In this document: positions 1 to 6,783 of the stretch, piece after piece
Numbering within the stretch: the first letter of the stretch is position 1
Layout: each line of letters begins with the position of its first letter
Origin: Ktedonobacterales bacterium
GTDB taxonomy: Bacteria > Chloroflexota > Ktedonobacteria > Ktedonobacterales > JADMIN01
DNA length: 11,300 nt
Assembly (NCBI GenBank): GCA_025450405.1
Contig: JANWHL010000225.1
Location: 1-11,300 of the forward strand
Direction: 5' to 3'
Notes under the pieces: model-generated
What the model saw: only the letters and a program-made list of their open reading frames with translations
Databases searched by the model: none
What the model was told of the DNA's origin: nothing
Program-made: the position numbers and the translations under genes

Positions 1-223
1 CACTATAGCGGATATAAGACCCGAAGAAGTCGTCGTTGTCGGCGGCAAAGATGCGCGGACTGGATCGCTGGTCAAGTACGGCGTTGTAGACACGGCGTGG
101 CTCGAGCCCAAGTTGGGCGACCTCCCATGACGCGCGGTCGCGCGATGTGAGGCGGAAGAGGCCGCGTTTGGTGCCAACAAGCAGGACGACGGTGCCGTGC
201 GGGTAGGTCGGAGTGCTGGGCAT
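1..223 (-). CDS. BNR/WD40-like beta-propeller protein, N-terminal part (runs off the left edge)
   Basis: Only the first 74 codons are inside the window. The reading frame is open from the ATG at 221-223 to the edge. Residues 11-24 read as a first beta strand followed by GTKRGLF (17-23). This opening is typical of the BNR/'exo-alpha-sialidase-like' propeller proteins, which often start with a GTRKGLF-like stretch. Residues 46-62 (VYNAVLD, RIFAAD) fit the next blade strands. The start is supported by GGAGG seven bases upstream. No signal peptide is visible, so a cytoplasmic location is likely. The upstream gene on the same strand is a MoaD/ThiS-like protein 154 bp away; I recall this pairing from other bacterial genomes, where its function is not established. 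Real sialidase activity should not be assumed from the family name. The propeller assignment is moderate because most of the protein is missing. Confidence 0.72.
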   Translation of the reverse strand, partial: MPSTPTYPHGTVVLLVGTKRGLFRLTSRDRASWEVAQLGLEPRRVYNAVLDQRSSPRIFAADNDDFFGSYIRYS

Positions 224-235
224 GGAGGATCCTCC
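224..235 (-). promoter_or_regulatory. Perfect 12-bp palindrome containing the ribosome binding site of the BNR gene
   Basis: GGAGGATCCTCC lies directly before the ATG at 221-223 on the minus strand. The first half is the Shine-Dalgarno sequence and the second half is its exact complement. The mRNA can fold GGAG against CTCC with a four-base loop, which would mask the ribosome binding site. The stem is short, so this may be accidental. Confidence 0.4.
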
Positions 236-246
236 GTTTGAGTAGT

Positions 247-268
247 GGCCGGGCGAGTGTGTCCGGCC
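247..268 (-). other. Hairpin between the MoaD-like gene and the BNR gene
   Basis: GGCCGG at 247-252 and CCGGCC at 263-268 form a perfect 6-bp GC-only stem with a 10-base loop. It lies in the 154-bp spacer between the two minus-strand genes, shortly upstream of the BNR ribosome binding site. There is no T tract after it, so an intrinsic terminator is unlikely. It could be an mRNA processing or stability element. Confidence 0.3.
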
Positions 269-377
269 CTGTGCGGACGTGCGTTCACGACTGAGGCGGA
301 AGCGGGAGATTGGTGGCTTCCAGGATCAAGGCGCGAGGCGAGCAAGCGCACATACGGATACTCGCGCGCGCGACACC

Positions 378-716
378 TCAGCCGCCGGCCACCGACGGTA
401 GAATGTGGATGGTCACGCCCGCGGGAATAAGCGTAGCCAATCCCTGAAGGTGGCGAACATTGCGGCCGCCGACAAAGACGTTCACGAACTGCCGCAGGTC
501 GCCGGTCTCCTGGCAAAGATCAAAGCGGAGGCCGGGACAGGCGAGGTCAAGAGCGTCTACGACGTCCCTTAGAGTGGCGCCAGTCACCAGAAAGGTCCGC
601 TTGCCAGCCGTTCGCGCGCTGAGTCCGGCGGGGAGGTGAACGGTGACGGGTCGCGCGGGCGCGTCGATGGTGGAGGCTGTCGACTCGATGGACCCCGCGA
701 CGGTAGTGTCCGGCAT
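378..716 (-). CDS. MoaD/ThiS-family ubiquitin-fold sulfur-carrier-like protein
   Basis: This 112-residue protein has the features of a small beta-grasp sulfur carrier. There is a Pro/Ala/Ser-rich N-terminal stretch of about 22 residues, then VTVHLP (24-29), a helix start ATLRDVVDALD (47-57), QFVNVFVGGRNV (76-87), and the end LPSVAGG (106-112). The terminal Gly-Gly is the residue pair that MoaD and ThiS use for adenylation and thiocarboxylate formation, and it is intact here. In known relatives a partner E1-like enzyme activates this end. No such enzyme, MoaE or ThiG is in the window, so the route (molybdopterin, thiamin, cysteine or protein modification) cannot be assigned. AGGA lies just before the ATG at 714-716 and a good promoter lies at 767-795. 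The next gene on the same strand is a BNR propeller protein. Confidence 0.85.
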   Translation of the reverse strand: MPDTTVAGSIESTASTIDAPARPVTVHLPAGLSARTAGKRTFLVTGATLRDVVDALDLACPGLRFDLCQETGDLRQFVNVFVGGRNVRHLQGLATLIPAGVTIHILPSVAGG

Positions 717-766
717 CGTGTTCTCCTGGTCGTTTGACTACGGCGTGGCCTTGAACGCATGTGCGA

Positions 767-795
767 AGTATAGGCGGCGCCAGGTTGATGGACAA
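767..795 (-). promoter_or_regulatory. Sigma-70-type promoter of the MoaD-like gene
   Basis: On the minus strand, TTGTCC (complement of 790-795) is separated by exactly 17 bases from TATACT (complement of 767-772). Matches to consensus are 4 of 6 and 5 of 6. Transcription would start near 760, giving a leader of about 45 nt before the ATG at 716. I see nothing coding in the rest of the 717-949 gap. Confidence 0.6.
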
Positions 796-949
796 CTGGG
801 AGTACGAAAGAGCCAGCCTGAGTGGGTGGGAGAGGCCGAAAAGTGGGGCGACCATGGGGTGGCCACGTACCCATCGAGGAGGAGTTCTCCCAGGGCGACG
901 CCGGACCGGAAAAGGCATAGGAAACGTCGCCTGATATGGCGCCAGAGAT

Positions 950-2080
950 TTAGAGAAGGATGGGGAACAAGAGCAGCCCACGACCAATGATTTCGCCAAT
1001 GAAGACAAAGGCCATGCACAGATAGAGCATCCCGGTGGCCGACTGGAACGATCGGCCGCGGGTCAGCCACAGGGCGATGCCGCCAAGACCGAGTGGGGCG
1101 AGAAAGCCCAGCACATATTGGAGCCAGATCATCGCGCCAGTATCCAGTGGTGCTTCGCGTGGTGGCGCCACCGCCGTGACGTGGTCGCCCGGCAGCGGGG
1201 TGGGCGTGGTGACCACCACGGTCTGCCCCGAGGTCTGGATGGTGGTGCCCGGCGCGATGGTGACCGCACCCGCGAGCGGGTGGGCCGTGCTCGGGCCGAG
1301 CGCGAGGCTGAAGATCAGCTCGGCCAGCAGCGCGCCCAGCAGCAGTGCGGTGCTAAACTCCAGCGGTTTGCCCGAGGCGCTCGGCGTGTTCAGATACCAG
1401 TGGCCGAGAAGCATGGCTGTCGTGACGCCGCCCAGCGCGAGCGCGCCGGCGAGAAATGTTCCCACCACCAGGGCGCCGCCCAGGCGTGCGTCGGCCAACG
1501 GACGATAGGCCATCCCCACGGCGAAGATGGCGGCCAGGCCAGCCAGCGCCGTGAGAGCACCGACCGCGTGACGAGCCAACTTGATACGGTGCCCAGTGGG
1601 CGCGGGCCCAGTCGCCAGCGACATCGCAGCGGCGTTGTGCGTCGTGTAAAACGGCGGCGGATCGGTCTCTGGGAGATCAGCCGGGCCCAGCGCCGCGCCC
1701 GTCTCCGCCGGCACAGCGGGAGACACCGCGCTGGCGTGGGCTGTCGCCTGGGCTATCCGCGACATGGCACCGCGCTTTGGGGTGGGTGAGAGCCAGAGCA
1801 AGATGTTCCACGGAATAAGGAGCAGACAAAACGTGGTAACCAGAACACCCTGCCAAGCGAGCCACGCGGAGTCCAGACCGAACCCACGCAGGAGGGCCGG
1901 CTCCGCGTACGCGCGCATCGCGCCGTAGGTGAGCAGGCCAAATACCGCGTATAGCATGCCCTGGAACAGGATGTATCCGCGACTGGTGTCGCCACGTACG
2001 TCGAGCGCAAAGAGGGTAACGAACGCGCCAACGGTGAGCTCGAGCAACACCAGGAACAGGGCAAGTGGTAGGGTTTGCAT
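950..2080 (-). CDS. Uncharacterised eight-helix integral membrane protein, DmsC/NrfD-like C-terminus
   Basis: 376 residues with about eight hydrophobic helices near 3-26, 34-54, 72-97, 171-192, 200-226, 243-262, 317-340 and 347-371. A hydrophilic loop at 98-169 is rich in Ala and Pro. A second loop at 263-315 is Thr/Val-rich and probably faces outward. Residues 225-230 are LLGHWYL-like, with a His at a membrane edge. The last helix (TGMLYLCMAFVFIGEIIGRG, 349-368) resembles the closing helix of DmsC/NrfD quinol-side anchor subunits. No cofactor-binding partner subunit is next to it, so the role is unknown. The frame is open further upstream to 2293, but the added 71 residues are Arg/Pro-rich and unlike a membrane protein start. 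The ATG at 2078-2080 has GAGAGG four bases before it and leads straight into a helix. Confidence 0.8.
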   Translation of the reverse strand: MQTLPLALFLVLLELTVGAFVTLFALDVRGDTSRGYILFQGMLYAVFGLLTYGAMRAYAEPALLRGFGLDSAWLAWQGVLVTTFCLLLIPWNILLWLSPTPKRGAMSRIAQATAHASAVSPAVPAETGAALGPADLPETDPPPFYTTHNAAAMSLATGPAPTGHRIKLARHAVGALTALAGLAAIFAVGMAYRPLADARLGGALVVGTFLAGALALGGVTTAMLLGHWYLNTPSASGKPLEFSTALLLGALLAELIFSLALGPSTAHPLAGAVTIAPGTTIQTSGQTVVVTTPTPLPGDHVTAVAPPREAPLDTGAMIWLQYVLGFLAPLGLGGIALWLTRGRSFQSATGMLYLCMAFVFIGEIIGRGLLLFPILL

Positions 2081-2086
2081 GGAACC

Positions 2087-2112
2087 TCTCGGCGTATCAA
2101 TCTCGGCGTATC
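2087..2112 (-). repeat. Tandem 12-bp direct repeat overlapping the ribosome binding site of the membrane protein gene
   Basis: TCTCGGCGTATC occurs at 2087-2098 and again at 2101-2112, two identical copies with a 14-bp period. Read on the gene strand, the copy nearest the ATG supplies the GAGAGG Shine-Dalgarno. The repeat may be a duplicated operator or a replication-slippage duplication. Confidence 0.6.
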
Positions 2113-2257
2113 TATCAAAGTGGGATGGGTATGGGCTGTTTTTCGGGCGGGTGCGTGGACCGCGGCCCGCAGCGCCAGGATGAGGTGCGCCACGCCTCGG
2201 TTTGCCAGGCGCATGACCAGCCGAGGGAAGATCAACGAGGCTCGGGCGCTCGGTCGG

Positions 2258-2263
2258 ATTATA
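2258..2263 (-). promoter_or_regulatory. Possible -10 element of the membrane protein gene
   Basis: The minus strand carries a perfect TATAAT (complement of 2258-2263). The -35 region at the right distance (TGGCGG, complement of 2281-2286) is poor, so an activator would be expected if this is used. The leader to the ATG at 2080 would be about 170 nt. Confidence 0.4.
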
Positions 2264-2331
2264 CCGCCGCCGCCAGTGCTCCGCCACGCGCACGCGCGGA
2301 AATCTTCCGTGTCAGGCGACAGGCGGCGCAC

Positions 2332-2360
2332 TTGACATTACAGGGCGACGGTGCTATCCT
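2332..2360 (+). promoter_or_regulatory. Strong sigma-70-type promoter upstream of the MEDS gene
   Basis: TTGACA (2332-2337, perfect consensus) is followed after exactly 17 bases by TATCCT (2355-2360, 4 of 6), with TGC just before it as an extended -10. This is the best promoter in the window. It faces right, back to back with the TATAAT at 2258-2263. The nearest protein start on its strand is 370 bases downstream. Confidence 0.7.
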
Positions 2361-2738
2361 CCTGCTGTCGCCGCCGCGGCTGCGCCGGGCTTCGGGCCCA
2401 GGTACCCAAGCATGCGTGTGAAGGCTTGTAAGCCACCTTCCGCGGCGGAAACCCAACGCACGGCGATGCCGCCCGCGACGCCACTCGCGTGCTGAAAGAC
2501 TCCGCGTGCGCGAGGCCGAGGCCATCCTGGACGCGTCGTCGAGGTATAGTCGGCCGGTGCCTGGCGCGCTTCCCCATCGGCGCCACATTCTCAAGAAATC
2601 CCGCGCGGCGGCGCCGCGCACATTGCACAGTCCGCGTGTCCGGATGTATGATGCCTCGTGGCCCGTGTCATCGCTCATGCCGCCGATCCCATGCGACACG
2701 CCGGGCCATGCGGCGATTGAGAAGCGGAGGTCAACAGC
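2361..2738 (+). other. Long GC-rich leader or possible non-coding RNA before the MEDS gene
   Basis: No convincing protein lies in these 378 bases. Together with 2081-2360 they form a 658-bp divergent intergenic region. The stretch has folding potential. CCGCCGCGG (2371-2379) pairs perfectly with CCGCGGCGG (2440-2448). Enclosed hairpins can form at 2387-2399 (GGGC/GCCC around a TTCGG loop) and 2423-2434 (GGCT-TGTA-AGCC). TGCGT (2413-2417) could pair with ACGCA (2456-2460). I compared it from memory with RNase P RNA, tmRNA, SRP RNA and common riboswitch cores and found no match. A 27-codon frame (2412-2495) is also present but weakly supported. Whether this is a 5' leader or a separate RNA cannot be decided here. 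Confidence 0.4.
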
Positions 2739-3386
2739 ATGGATTTGAGCGTCGAGGGGAAATCTGAGCGAATTCCACCCGGGTCGCACATTTGCCAGCT
2801 CTACAACAAGGTCACTGAGATCGCGGGGGTCAGCGCGAGACTCTTGCAGGTCGGGTTGGCCGCCCAGGAAAAGTGCCTCTTCGCCGGTTCTCCGGCCTCA
2901 ATTCGCGAAGTCGAGCAGGCGCTCGTCAAGGCGGGTGTTGATGTCCCCGCGGCTATGGAATCCGGGCAGCTCAACTTCATCGCCGATCGCGATCCATTGC
3001 TCATCGCCAAGCGCTTCGATCCCTATCACCTCCTCTCCACGCACCAAACCTTCATTGCGCAATCTCAGCGCGAGGGGTACAAAGCGTGCCGCATCTCGAT
3101 GGACATGACCTGGCTGACGGCGGATGTGGCGACCCCCGAACAAGTGCTCAAATATGAGGCCGCGTCGGACGCCATCTTCACGTTTCAAAACGCGCCGATC
3201 ATCGCGCTGATGCACTACGACTACTCCAAGCTGCCTGGGGCGCTGGTGGTGGAGATGCTCAAACTGCATCCGATCGCCGTCGTGGGCAAGTTCATCAAAC
3301 GCAACCCGTACTACGTCAATTCCGAGCAATATCTGCTCAAGATCCTGCGCGTGAACCGCGAGAAGGGTCGAGTGGTCGCCGTCTAG
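2739..3386 (+). CDS. MEDS-domain protein (DcmR-type sensory domain, stand-alone)
   Basis: The 215-residue protein consists almost entirely of one MEDS domain (methanogen/methylotroph DcmR sensory domain). Recognisable landmarks are SHICQLY (16-22), a segment like KCLFAG (45-50), the central SMDMTW (120-125), LHP (176-178) and NPYY (189-192). The domain is related to RecA/KaiC-like folds but lacks a Walker A motif here. In other proteins it is joined to DNA-binding, histidine kinase or anti-sigma domains. Here no output domain is visible, so it may sense a ligand and act through a partner protein. GGAGG at 2726-2730 sits eight bases before the ATG, so the start is firm. No membrane segment is visible. 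A Nudix hydrolase starts 94 bp downstream on the same strand and may be co-transcribed. Confidence 0.85.
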   Translation: MDLSVEGKSERIPPGSHICQLYNKVTEIAGVSARLLQVGLAAQEKCLFAGSPASIREVEQALVKAGVDVPAAMESGQLNFIADRDPLLIAKRFDPYHLLSTHQTFIAQSQREGYKACRISMDMTWLTADVATPEQVLKYEAASDAIFTFQNAPIIALMHYDYSKLPGALVVEMLKLHPIAVVGKFIKRNPYYVNSEQYLLKILRVNREKGRVVAV

Positions 3387-3480
3387 GGACGGGCGACGCT
3401 GTCGGTGGGTGAGCGGTCGCGGGTGCCCCCGCGGATCAAGCGCTGGGTGCGGCGGGGTGGCGCCGCGCGAAGTTGGAGCC

Positions 3481-4068
3481 ATGTCAAGAACACGGGTCGT
3501 GCGGGCATTTTCCGCGGGCGGCGTCGTGTTTCGCCGGCCTTTTCCACGCGCTGATGCCGTATTGGGCGCCAGTGGTGACGCTCAGCCGCTGGCCGGCGTT
3601 GAGATCGCCCTGGTCGGGCGGGTCCGAGCGGACGTCTGGGTGCTTCCCAAAGGTACACCGAATCCCGGGGAATCGGCCGTGGATGCCGCGCTGCGCGAGG
3701 TGCGCGAGGAAACGGGCCTGGTCACCCAGGTGGCCGGAGAGCTGGGGAGCATCCACTATTTCTTCACGCGAGCGGGTGTGCGCTACAGTAAGGAAGTGTT
3801 CCATTACTTGCTCGCGGCAACCGGCGGCGACGTGTCGCTCCATGACCACGAATATGACGAGGCGCGCTGGTTCCCACTCGCCGAAGCCGACAGCCGACTG
3901 ACCTTCGCGAACGAGGCCGGTATGGTGCGCAAGGCGGTGCCTCTGATCGAGCGCTTGCTCGTGGACCAGCGCGAATGGGGGCTGGCCTCACCCCTGGCGC
4001 GTGACGGCACGGACGCGGCGACGGTCCGCGTGGCCCCCGGCGCCCAACCTGAAGGCGCGGCCGAGTGA
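3481..4068 (+). CDS. Nudix family hydrolase
   Basis: 195 residues. The Nudix box is complete at 58-80: G58, then E64 after five residues, then REVREETG (72-79), fitting GX5EX7REUXEEXGU. The box glutamates bind the divalent metal that drives cleavage of a nucleoside diphosphate linked to another group; the substrate cannot be read from the sequence. The start MSRTRVVRAFSAGGVVF matches the usual first strand of the fold (SAGGVVF, 11-17). The frame is open upstream to a GTG at 3409, but those 24 residues look unlike the family, so the ATG at 3481 is preferred even though its ribosome binding site (GGAG two bases away) is poor. An insertion at about 21-40 and a C-terminal tail after about 165 appear nonconserved. 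The next gene overlaps its stop by 4 bp. Confidence 0.88.
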   Translation: MSRTRVVRAFSAGGVVFRRPFPRADAVLGASGDAQPLAGVEIALVGRVRADVWVLPKGTPNPGESAVDAALREVREETGLVTQVAGELGSIHYFFTRAGVRYSKEVFHYLLAATGGDVSLHDHEYDEARWFPLAEADSRLTFANEAGMVRKAVPLIERLLVDQREWGLASPLARDGTDAATVRVAPGAQPEGAAE

Positions 4069-4406
4069 GGCCGCTCCGGCGCCGGCTCGCGGGGCTGGGC
4101 CTGGCGGACCAAGCGCGCACGATTTTGCGCCGGGGTTTCATGCCCTTCGAGTCTGGCCGGGCGCTCAACAGTGTAGAACGGCGGCGTGTCGCGTACACGT
4201 GGGGCATTGCCGGGGCGGTGTTCGCCTGCGCCTGGGTGGGAGTGTTGGCGGCGTTGCCGCTGGGCCTCGGGCGCGGACGGGGTGTCTGGGTGGCGCTGGC
4301 GTTGGTGCCGATTGCGGGTGCGCTCTTCGCCGCTTTGGGCTATCTCGTATCGGGATTCGGGAATCGCCTGCTAGGTGGCGGCGGCCGTGATGACCGAGGT
4401 CCGTGA
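4065..4406 (+). CDS. Small two-helix membrane protein, unknown function
   Basis: 113 residues with a basic N-terminus (MRPLRRRLAG), about 45 hydrophilic residues, then two membrane helices at about 46-68 and 74-98 and a Gly/Arg-rich tail. The GTG start at 4065 overlaps the Nudix stop as GTGA, a usual sign of translational coupling. GAAGG lies nine bases upstream. An ATG at 4140 would give an 88-residue version with both helices, and I cannot exclude it. I do not recognise a family. The arrangement suggests co-expression with the Nudix protein; whether they interact is unknown. Confidence 0.6.
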   Translation: MRPLRRRLAGLGLADQARTILRRGFMPFESGRALNSVERRRVAYTWGIAGAVFACAWVGVLAALPLGLGRGRGVWVALALVPIAGALFAALGYLVSGFGNRLLGGGGRDDRGP

Positions 4407-4411
4407 GCCGT

Positions 4412-4437
4412 CTGGTGCCGCGCGCTGGTGCCGCGCG
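4412..4437. repeat. Two tandem copies of a 13-bp repeat between convergent genes
   Basis: CTGGTGCCGCGCG occurs at 4412-4424 and immediately again at 4425-4437. It fills part of the 71-bp space between the stop of the small membrane protein and the stop of the alpha/beta hydrolase, which point at each other. No clear intrinsic terminator was seen there. Confidence 0.65.
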
Positions 4438-4477
4438 CCCAACGCGCGATGCTCCCCATCAAGCACTTAGCGCCCCG

Positions 4478-5284
4478 TCACGCGCTGTGCGGGCCGCCCG
4501 CGGCATCGGCTCCTGGCTCACGCGCTCGCGATACCCGTGGCGCCGTGACGCGCTGTGCGAAGGCGCCGACGCGCTCACGGACGATTGCGCGCTCCAGGTC
4601 CTTGGTCACGACATGATACGACCGCTCCAGGACCACGAGCTCTTTATCCGCGCCGCCAAGCAACGCGAACACCGCGAGGCCGTCCCGCACCGGCACCACG
4701 TGATCGTGTCGGGCACAGACTACCAGGGCCGGGCACCGCACATTGACTAGCTCGGCGCGCAGACTGGGCAGCGCTCGCATCAGGCTGTGGACCGCCTGGA
4801 GCGGCGTCCACGAGTAGGCCTTGCGGTCCTTGCCGAGGCGCGCCGCGTGGTCGCGGATGTCCTCGGGGGCGGTCGGAATGTAGGGAACGACGTGGCGCGC
4901 GAGGGCAACCACTGGGACCTCGGCGGGCCAGAGGCGCAGTGGTGGGCAGAGAGCGGCGACGCCAGCGAAGCGCGGTTCGTGCGCGGCGAGGTGCAGGGCG
5001 AGCGCCGCGCCCATTGAATGGCCGACCAGAATGGTGCGGGGATGGTGCTCGAGCAGCTCACGGGCGGTCATCCAGAGGGCCGCCACCCAATCATCCCAGC
5101 CCGTACGCGCGAGGTCGCGCGCCGTGGTGCCGTGGCCGGGTAGGGTCGGGGTCACCGTGGCGAAGCCCAGTGCCCCCAAATGGCGCGCCGGGTCCGCCAT
5201 GTCAATCGGCTCGCCATTGAAGCCGTGGATGAGGAGAGCGGCCGGGAGGGATTGCTTGGGCGTGGTGTCGCGCTCGTCACGCAT
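4478..5284 (-). CDS. Alpha/beta hydrolase (carboxylesterase / monoacylglycerol lipase type)
   Basis: 268 residues. Landmarks are LLIHGFNG (17-24, oxyanion region), LPGHGTT (48-54), the nucleophile elbow GHSMG (88-92, Ser90), the acid Asp194 in ARHDHVVP, and the base His224 in SYHVVTKD. This spacing and the HVVTKD-like ending match the Est30/monoglyceride lipase-like carboxylesterases, which hydrolyse short- to medium-chain esters or monoacylglycerols. No signal peptide is seen, so the enzyme is probably cytoplasmic. The last 25 residues are Arg/Ala/Gly-rich and probably disordered. The ATG at 5282-5284 has a GGGGGA stretch upstream. RNase PH ends 89 bp upstream on the same strand, so read-through is possible. 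The natural substrate is not predictable. Confidence 0.88.
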   Translation of the reverse strand: MRDERDTTPKQSLPAALLIHGFNGEPIDMADPARHLGALGFATVTPTLPGHGTTARDLARTGWDDWVAALWMTARELLEHHPRTILVGHSMGAALALHLAAHEPRFAGVAALCPPLRLWPAEVPVVALARHVVPYIPTAPEDIRDHAARLGKDRKAYSWTPLQAVHSLMRALPSLRAELVNVRCPALVVCARHDHVVPVRDGLAVFALLGGADKELVVLERSYHVVTKDLERAIVRERVGAFAQRVTAPRVSRAREPGADAAGGPHSA

Positions 5285-5373
5285 GGCGCTGGTCCCCCGT
5301 GCCTGACCGCTCAGGCGCTCGCCACAAAGCTGAGGCGGGCACCGGATGGCGTCCCTCGCGATGATGACACAGC

Positions 5374-6090
5374 CTAGAGGTGCGCTCGCTGCAACTGCAG
5401 CAGTTCACCGATCCCCTTCGCGGCGAGGGTCAGCAGGCTCTCCAACGTCTCGCGCGGAAAGGGCTGCCCCTCCGCCGTCGCCTGCGCCTCGATAAAGGTG
5501 CCGTGGTCGGTCATGACGACGTTGCTGTCGACGTCCGCGTGGGAGTCCTCGGCATAGTTCAGGTCGAGCATGGGTGCGCCGTCCACCACGCCAACACTCA
5601 CGGCGGCCACCTGCGCGACGATCGGGTCGGCGCGCAGGACGTTGCGTTCGCGCAACGCGTCGCAGGCACGCCGAAGCGCCACCCATGCCCCCGTGATGGC
5701 CGCCGTGCGGGTGCCGCCGTCCGCCTGAAGGACATCACAATCCAGGGTGATAGTGCGCTCGCCCAGGGCGCGCATGTCCAATGCGGCGCGCAACGAGCGC
5801 CCAATGAGGCGCTGAATCTCGTGGGTACGGCCGCCGACCTTGCCGGTGACCGACTCGCGCGGGGAGCGCGTGAGTCCGGAGCGCGGGAGCATAGCGTACT
5901 CCGCCGTGAGCCAGCCCTGGCCACGGCCCTCCAGGAAGGCGGGAACGCCTTCCTGGATGCTCGCGACGCAAAGTACCCGTGTATCACCGGCCTCGATGAG
6001 AACCGAGCCCTCCGCGTGTTTGAGGTAGTTGACCGTCATGCGCACGGGGCGCAACTGGTCCGCCGCGCGGCCATCCGGACGGGCGGGCAT
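5374..6090 (-). CDS. rph: Ribonuclease PH
   Basis: 238 residues, the normal family length. RNase PH is a phosphate-dependent 3'-5' exoribonuclease that trims tRNA precursors and works as a hexamer. Seen in the sequence are the opening PARPDGRAADQLRPV (2-16), RSPRESVTGKVGGRTHEIQR (75-94) with the RNA-binding arginines, the phosphate-binding ADGGTRTA (123-130), and the active-site stretch LDLNYAEDSHADVDSNVVM (175-193). The frame stays open far upstream, but the ATG at 6088-6090 gives the family N-terminus and has GGAGG five bases before it. The DUF4126 gene ends 35 bp upstream, so the two are probably one transcript. The common partner rdgB is absent; an alpha/beta hydrolase follows instead. 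Confidence 0.96.
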   Translation of the reverse strand: MPARPDGRAADQLRPVRMTVNYLKHAEGSVLIEAGDTRVLCVASIQEGVPAFLEGRGQGWLTAEYAMLPRSGLTRSPRESVTGKVGGRTHEIQRLIGRSLRAALDMRALGERTITLDCDVLQADGGTRTAAITGAWVALRRACDALRERNVLRADPIVAQVAAVSVGVVDGAPMLDLNYAEDSHADVDSNVVMTDHGTFIEAQATAEGQPFPRETLESLLTLAAKGIGELLQLQRAHL

Positions 6091-6125
6091 ACGGTCCTCC
6101 TTGCCAGGGTTTCGACTCGCGGGCC

Positions 6126-6770
6126 TCAGCTGATCGGCGCGTCGGTGCGAAGCCGGCGTGTCTTGCGGAGGGCCGCGACGAGCCGCCAAACGATGTAGGC
6201 CAGCAGCGCGGCCAGGATGATGATCAGCGCCAGGCCGATGATGGGCGCCGCAACCGCCAGCCAAGCGAAGAGCAGCGCGACCACCGACGTGACGCCTGTG
6301 AGGATGTCCTCGGCCGTGCTGACGAACGGATTCGCGATGCCCGCTGTGGTCGCCGTGGACGCGGTGCGGCCGGCGGCCTTGGTGGAATGCACGACGAGGG
6401 CGAGCACGGCGCCAACCGCCGCGGCCGCCCAAATGTTGTGGTCGCTGATCGGGTTGCTGGTGCCCGCCATGATGATGGCGCCCGAAAGCGGCCGGATGAC
6501 CGTATGCAGGGCGTCGCTGATGTGGTCGAGGATAGGGATCTTGTCGACCGTAAACTCGGCCAGGACGAGGATGATGAGCAAGGCCACAAACCACCCCGAC
6601 CCGAGATGCTTGAATGCCGGGGTGAGCGGTATGATGGGCTCGCCGTTGGCGCCGGTGATGTTGCTGCCAACGGCCACCGCCAGCAGCGGGAAGTACGCGC
6701 GCAGACCGGCGACAGAGCTGAGACCAAGAGCCGCCAGGAGGATTGCCAGAGCTTCGGGGAATAAGTCCAT
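6126..6770 (-). CDS. DUF4126 family membrane protein
   Basis: 214 residues, highly hydrophobic. The start LLAALGLSSVAGLRAYFPLL (11-30) is the typical first helix of DUF4126, with the AGLRA motif. Further helices lie near 60-73, 92-102, 113-131, 152-173 and 175-199, with a basic C-terminus (RKTRRLRT). A loop at 74-90 (VDKIPILDHISDALHT) holds charged residues between helices, also usual for this family. The function of the family is unknown to me. The ATG at 6768-6770 has AGGAG about eight bases upstream; longer starts would add Arg-rich sequence. It lies 35 bp upstream of rph on the same strand. Inverted repeats sit immediately before its ribosome binding site. Confidence 0.85.
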   Translation of the reverse strand: MDLFPEALAILLAALGLSSVAGLRAYFPLLAVAVGSNITGANGEPIIPLTPAFKHLGSGWFVALLIILVLAEFTVDKIPILDHISDALHTVIRPLSGAIIMAGTSNPISDHNIWAAAAVGAVLALVVHSTKAAGRTASTATTAGIANPFVSTAEDILTGVTSVVALLFAWLAVAAPIIGLALIIILAALLAYIVWRLVAALRKTRRLRTDAPIS

Positions 6771-6783
6771 GTGCTCTCTCCTC

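Noticed and set aside
2081..2293. 71-residue N-terminal extension of the eight-helix membrane protein
   Set aside because: The sequence is Arg/Pro-rich without any helix, and a well-placed ribosome binding site and first membrane helix begin at the ATG at 2078-2080.
2412..2495. A 27-codon reading frame (MRVKACKPP...) in the leader of the MEDS gene, a possible leader peptide
   Set aside because: The only ribosome-binding-like triplet is AGG ten bases upstream, codon use is uninformative at this length, and the frame overlaps the predicted stems.
2361..2738. A known structural RNA (RNase P RNA, tmRNA, SRP RNA or a common riboswitch)
   Set aside because: None of the conserved cores I can recall for these RNAs appears on either strand. 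Only generic folding potential is visible.
4404..4480. A bidirectional terminator between the convergent small membrane protein and alpha/beta hydrolase genes
   Set aside because: The gap is GC-rich with a tandem repeat, but I found no stable stem followed by a T tract in either direction.
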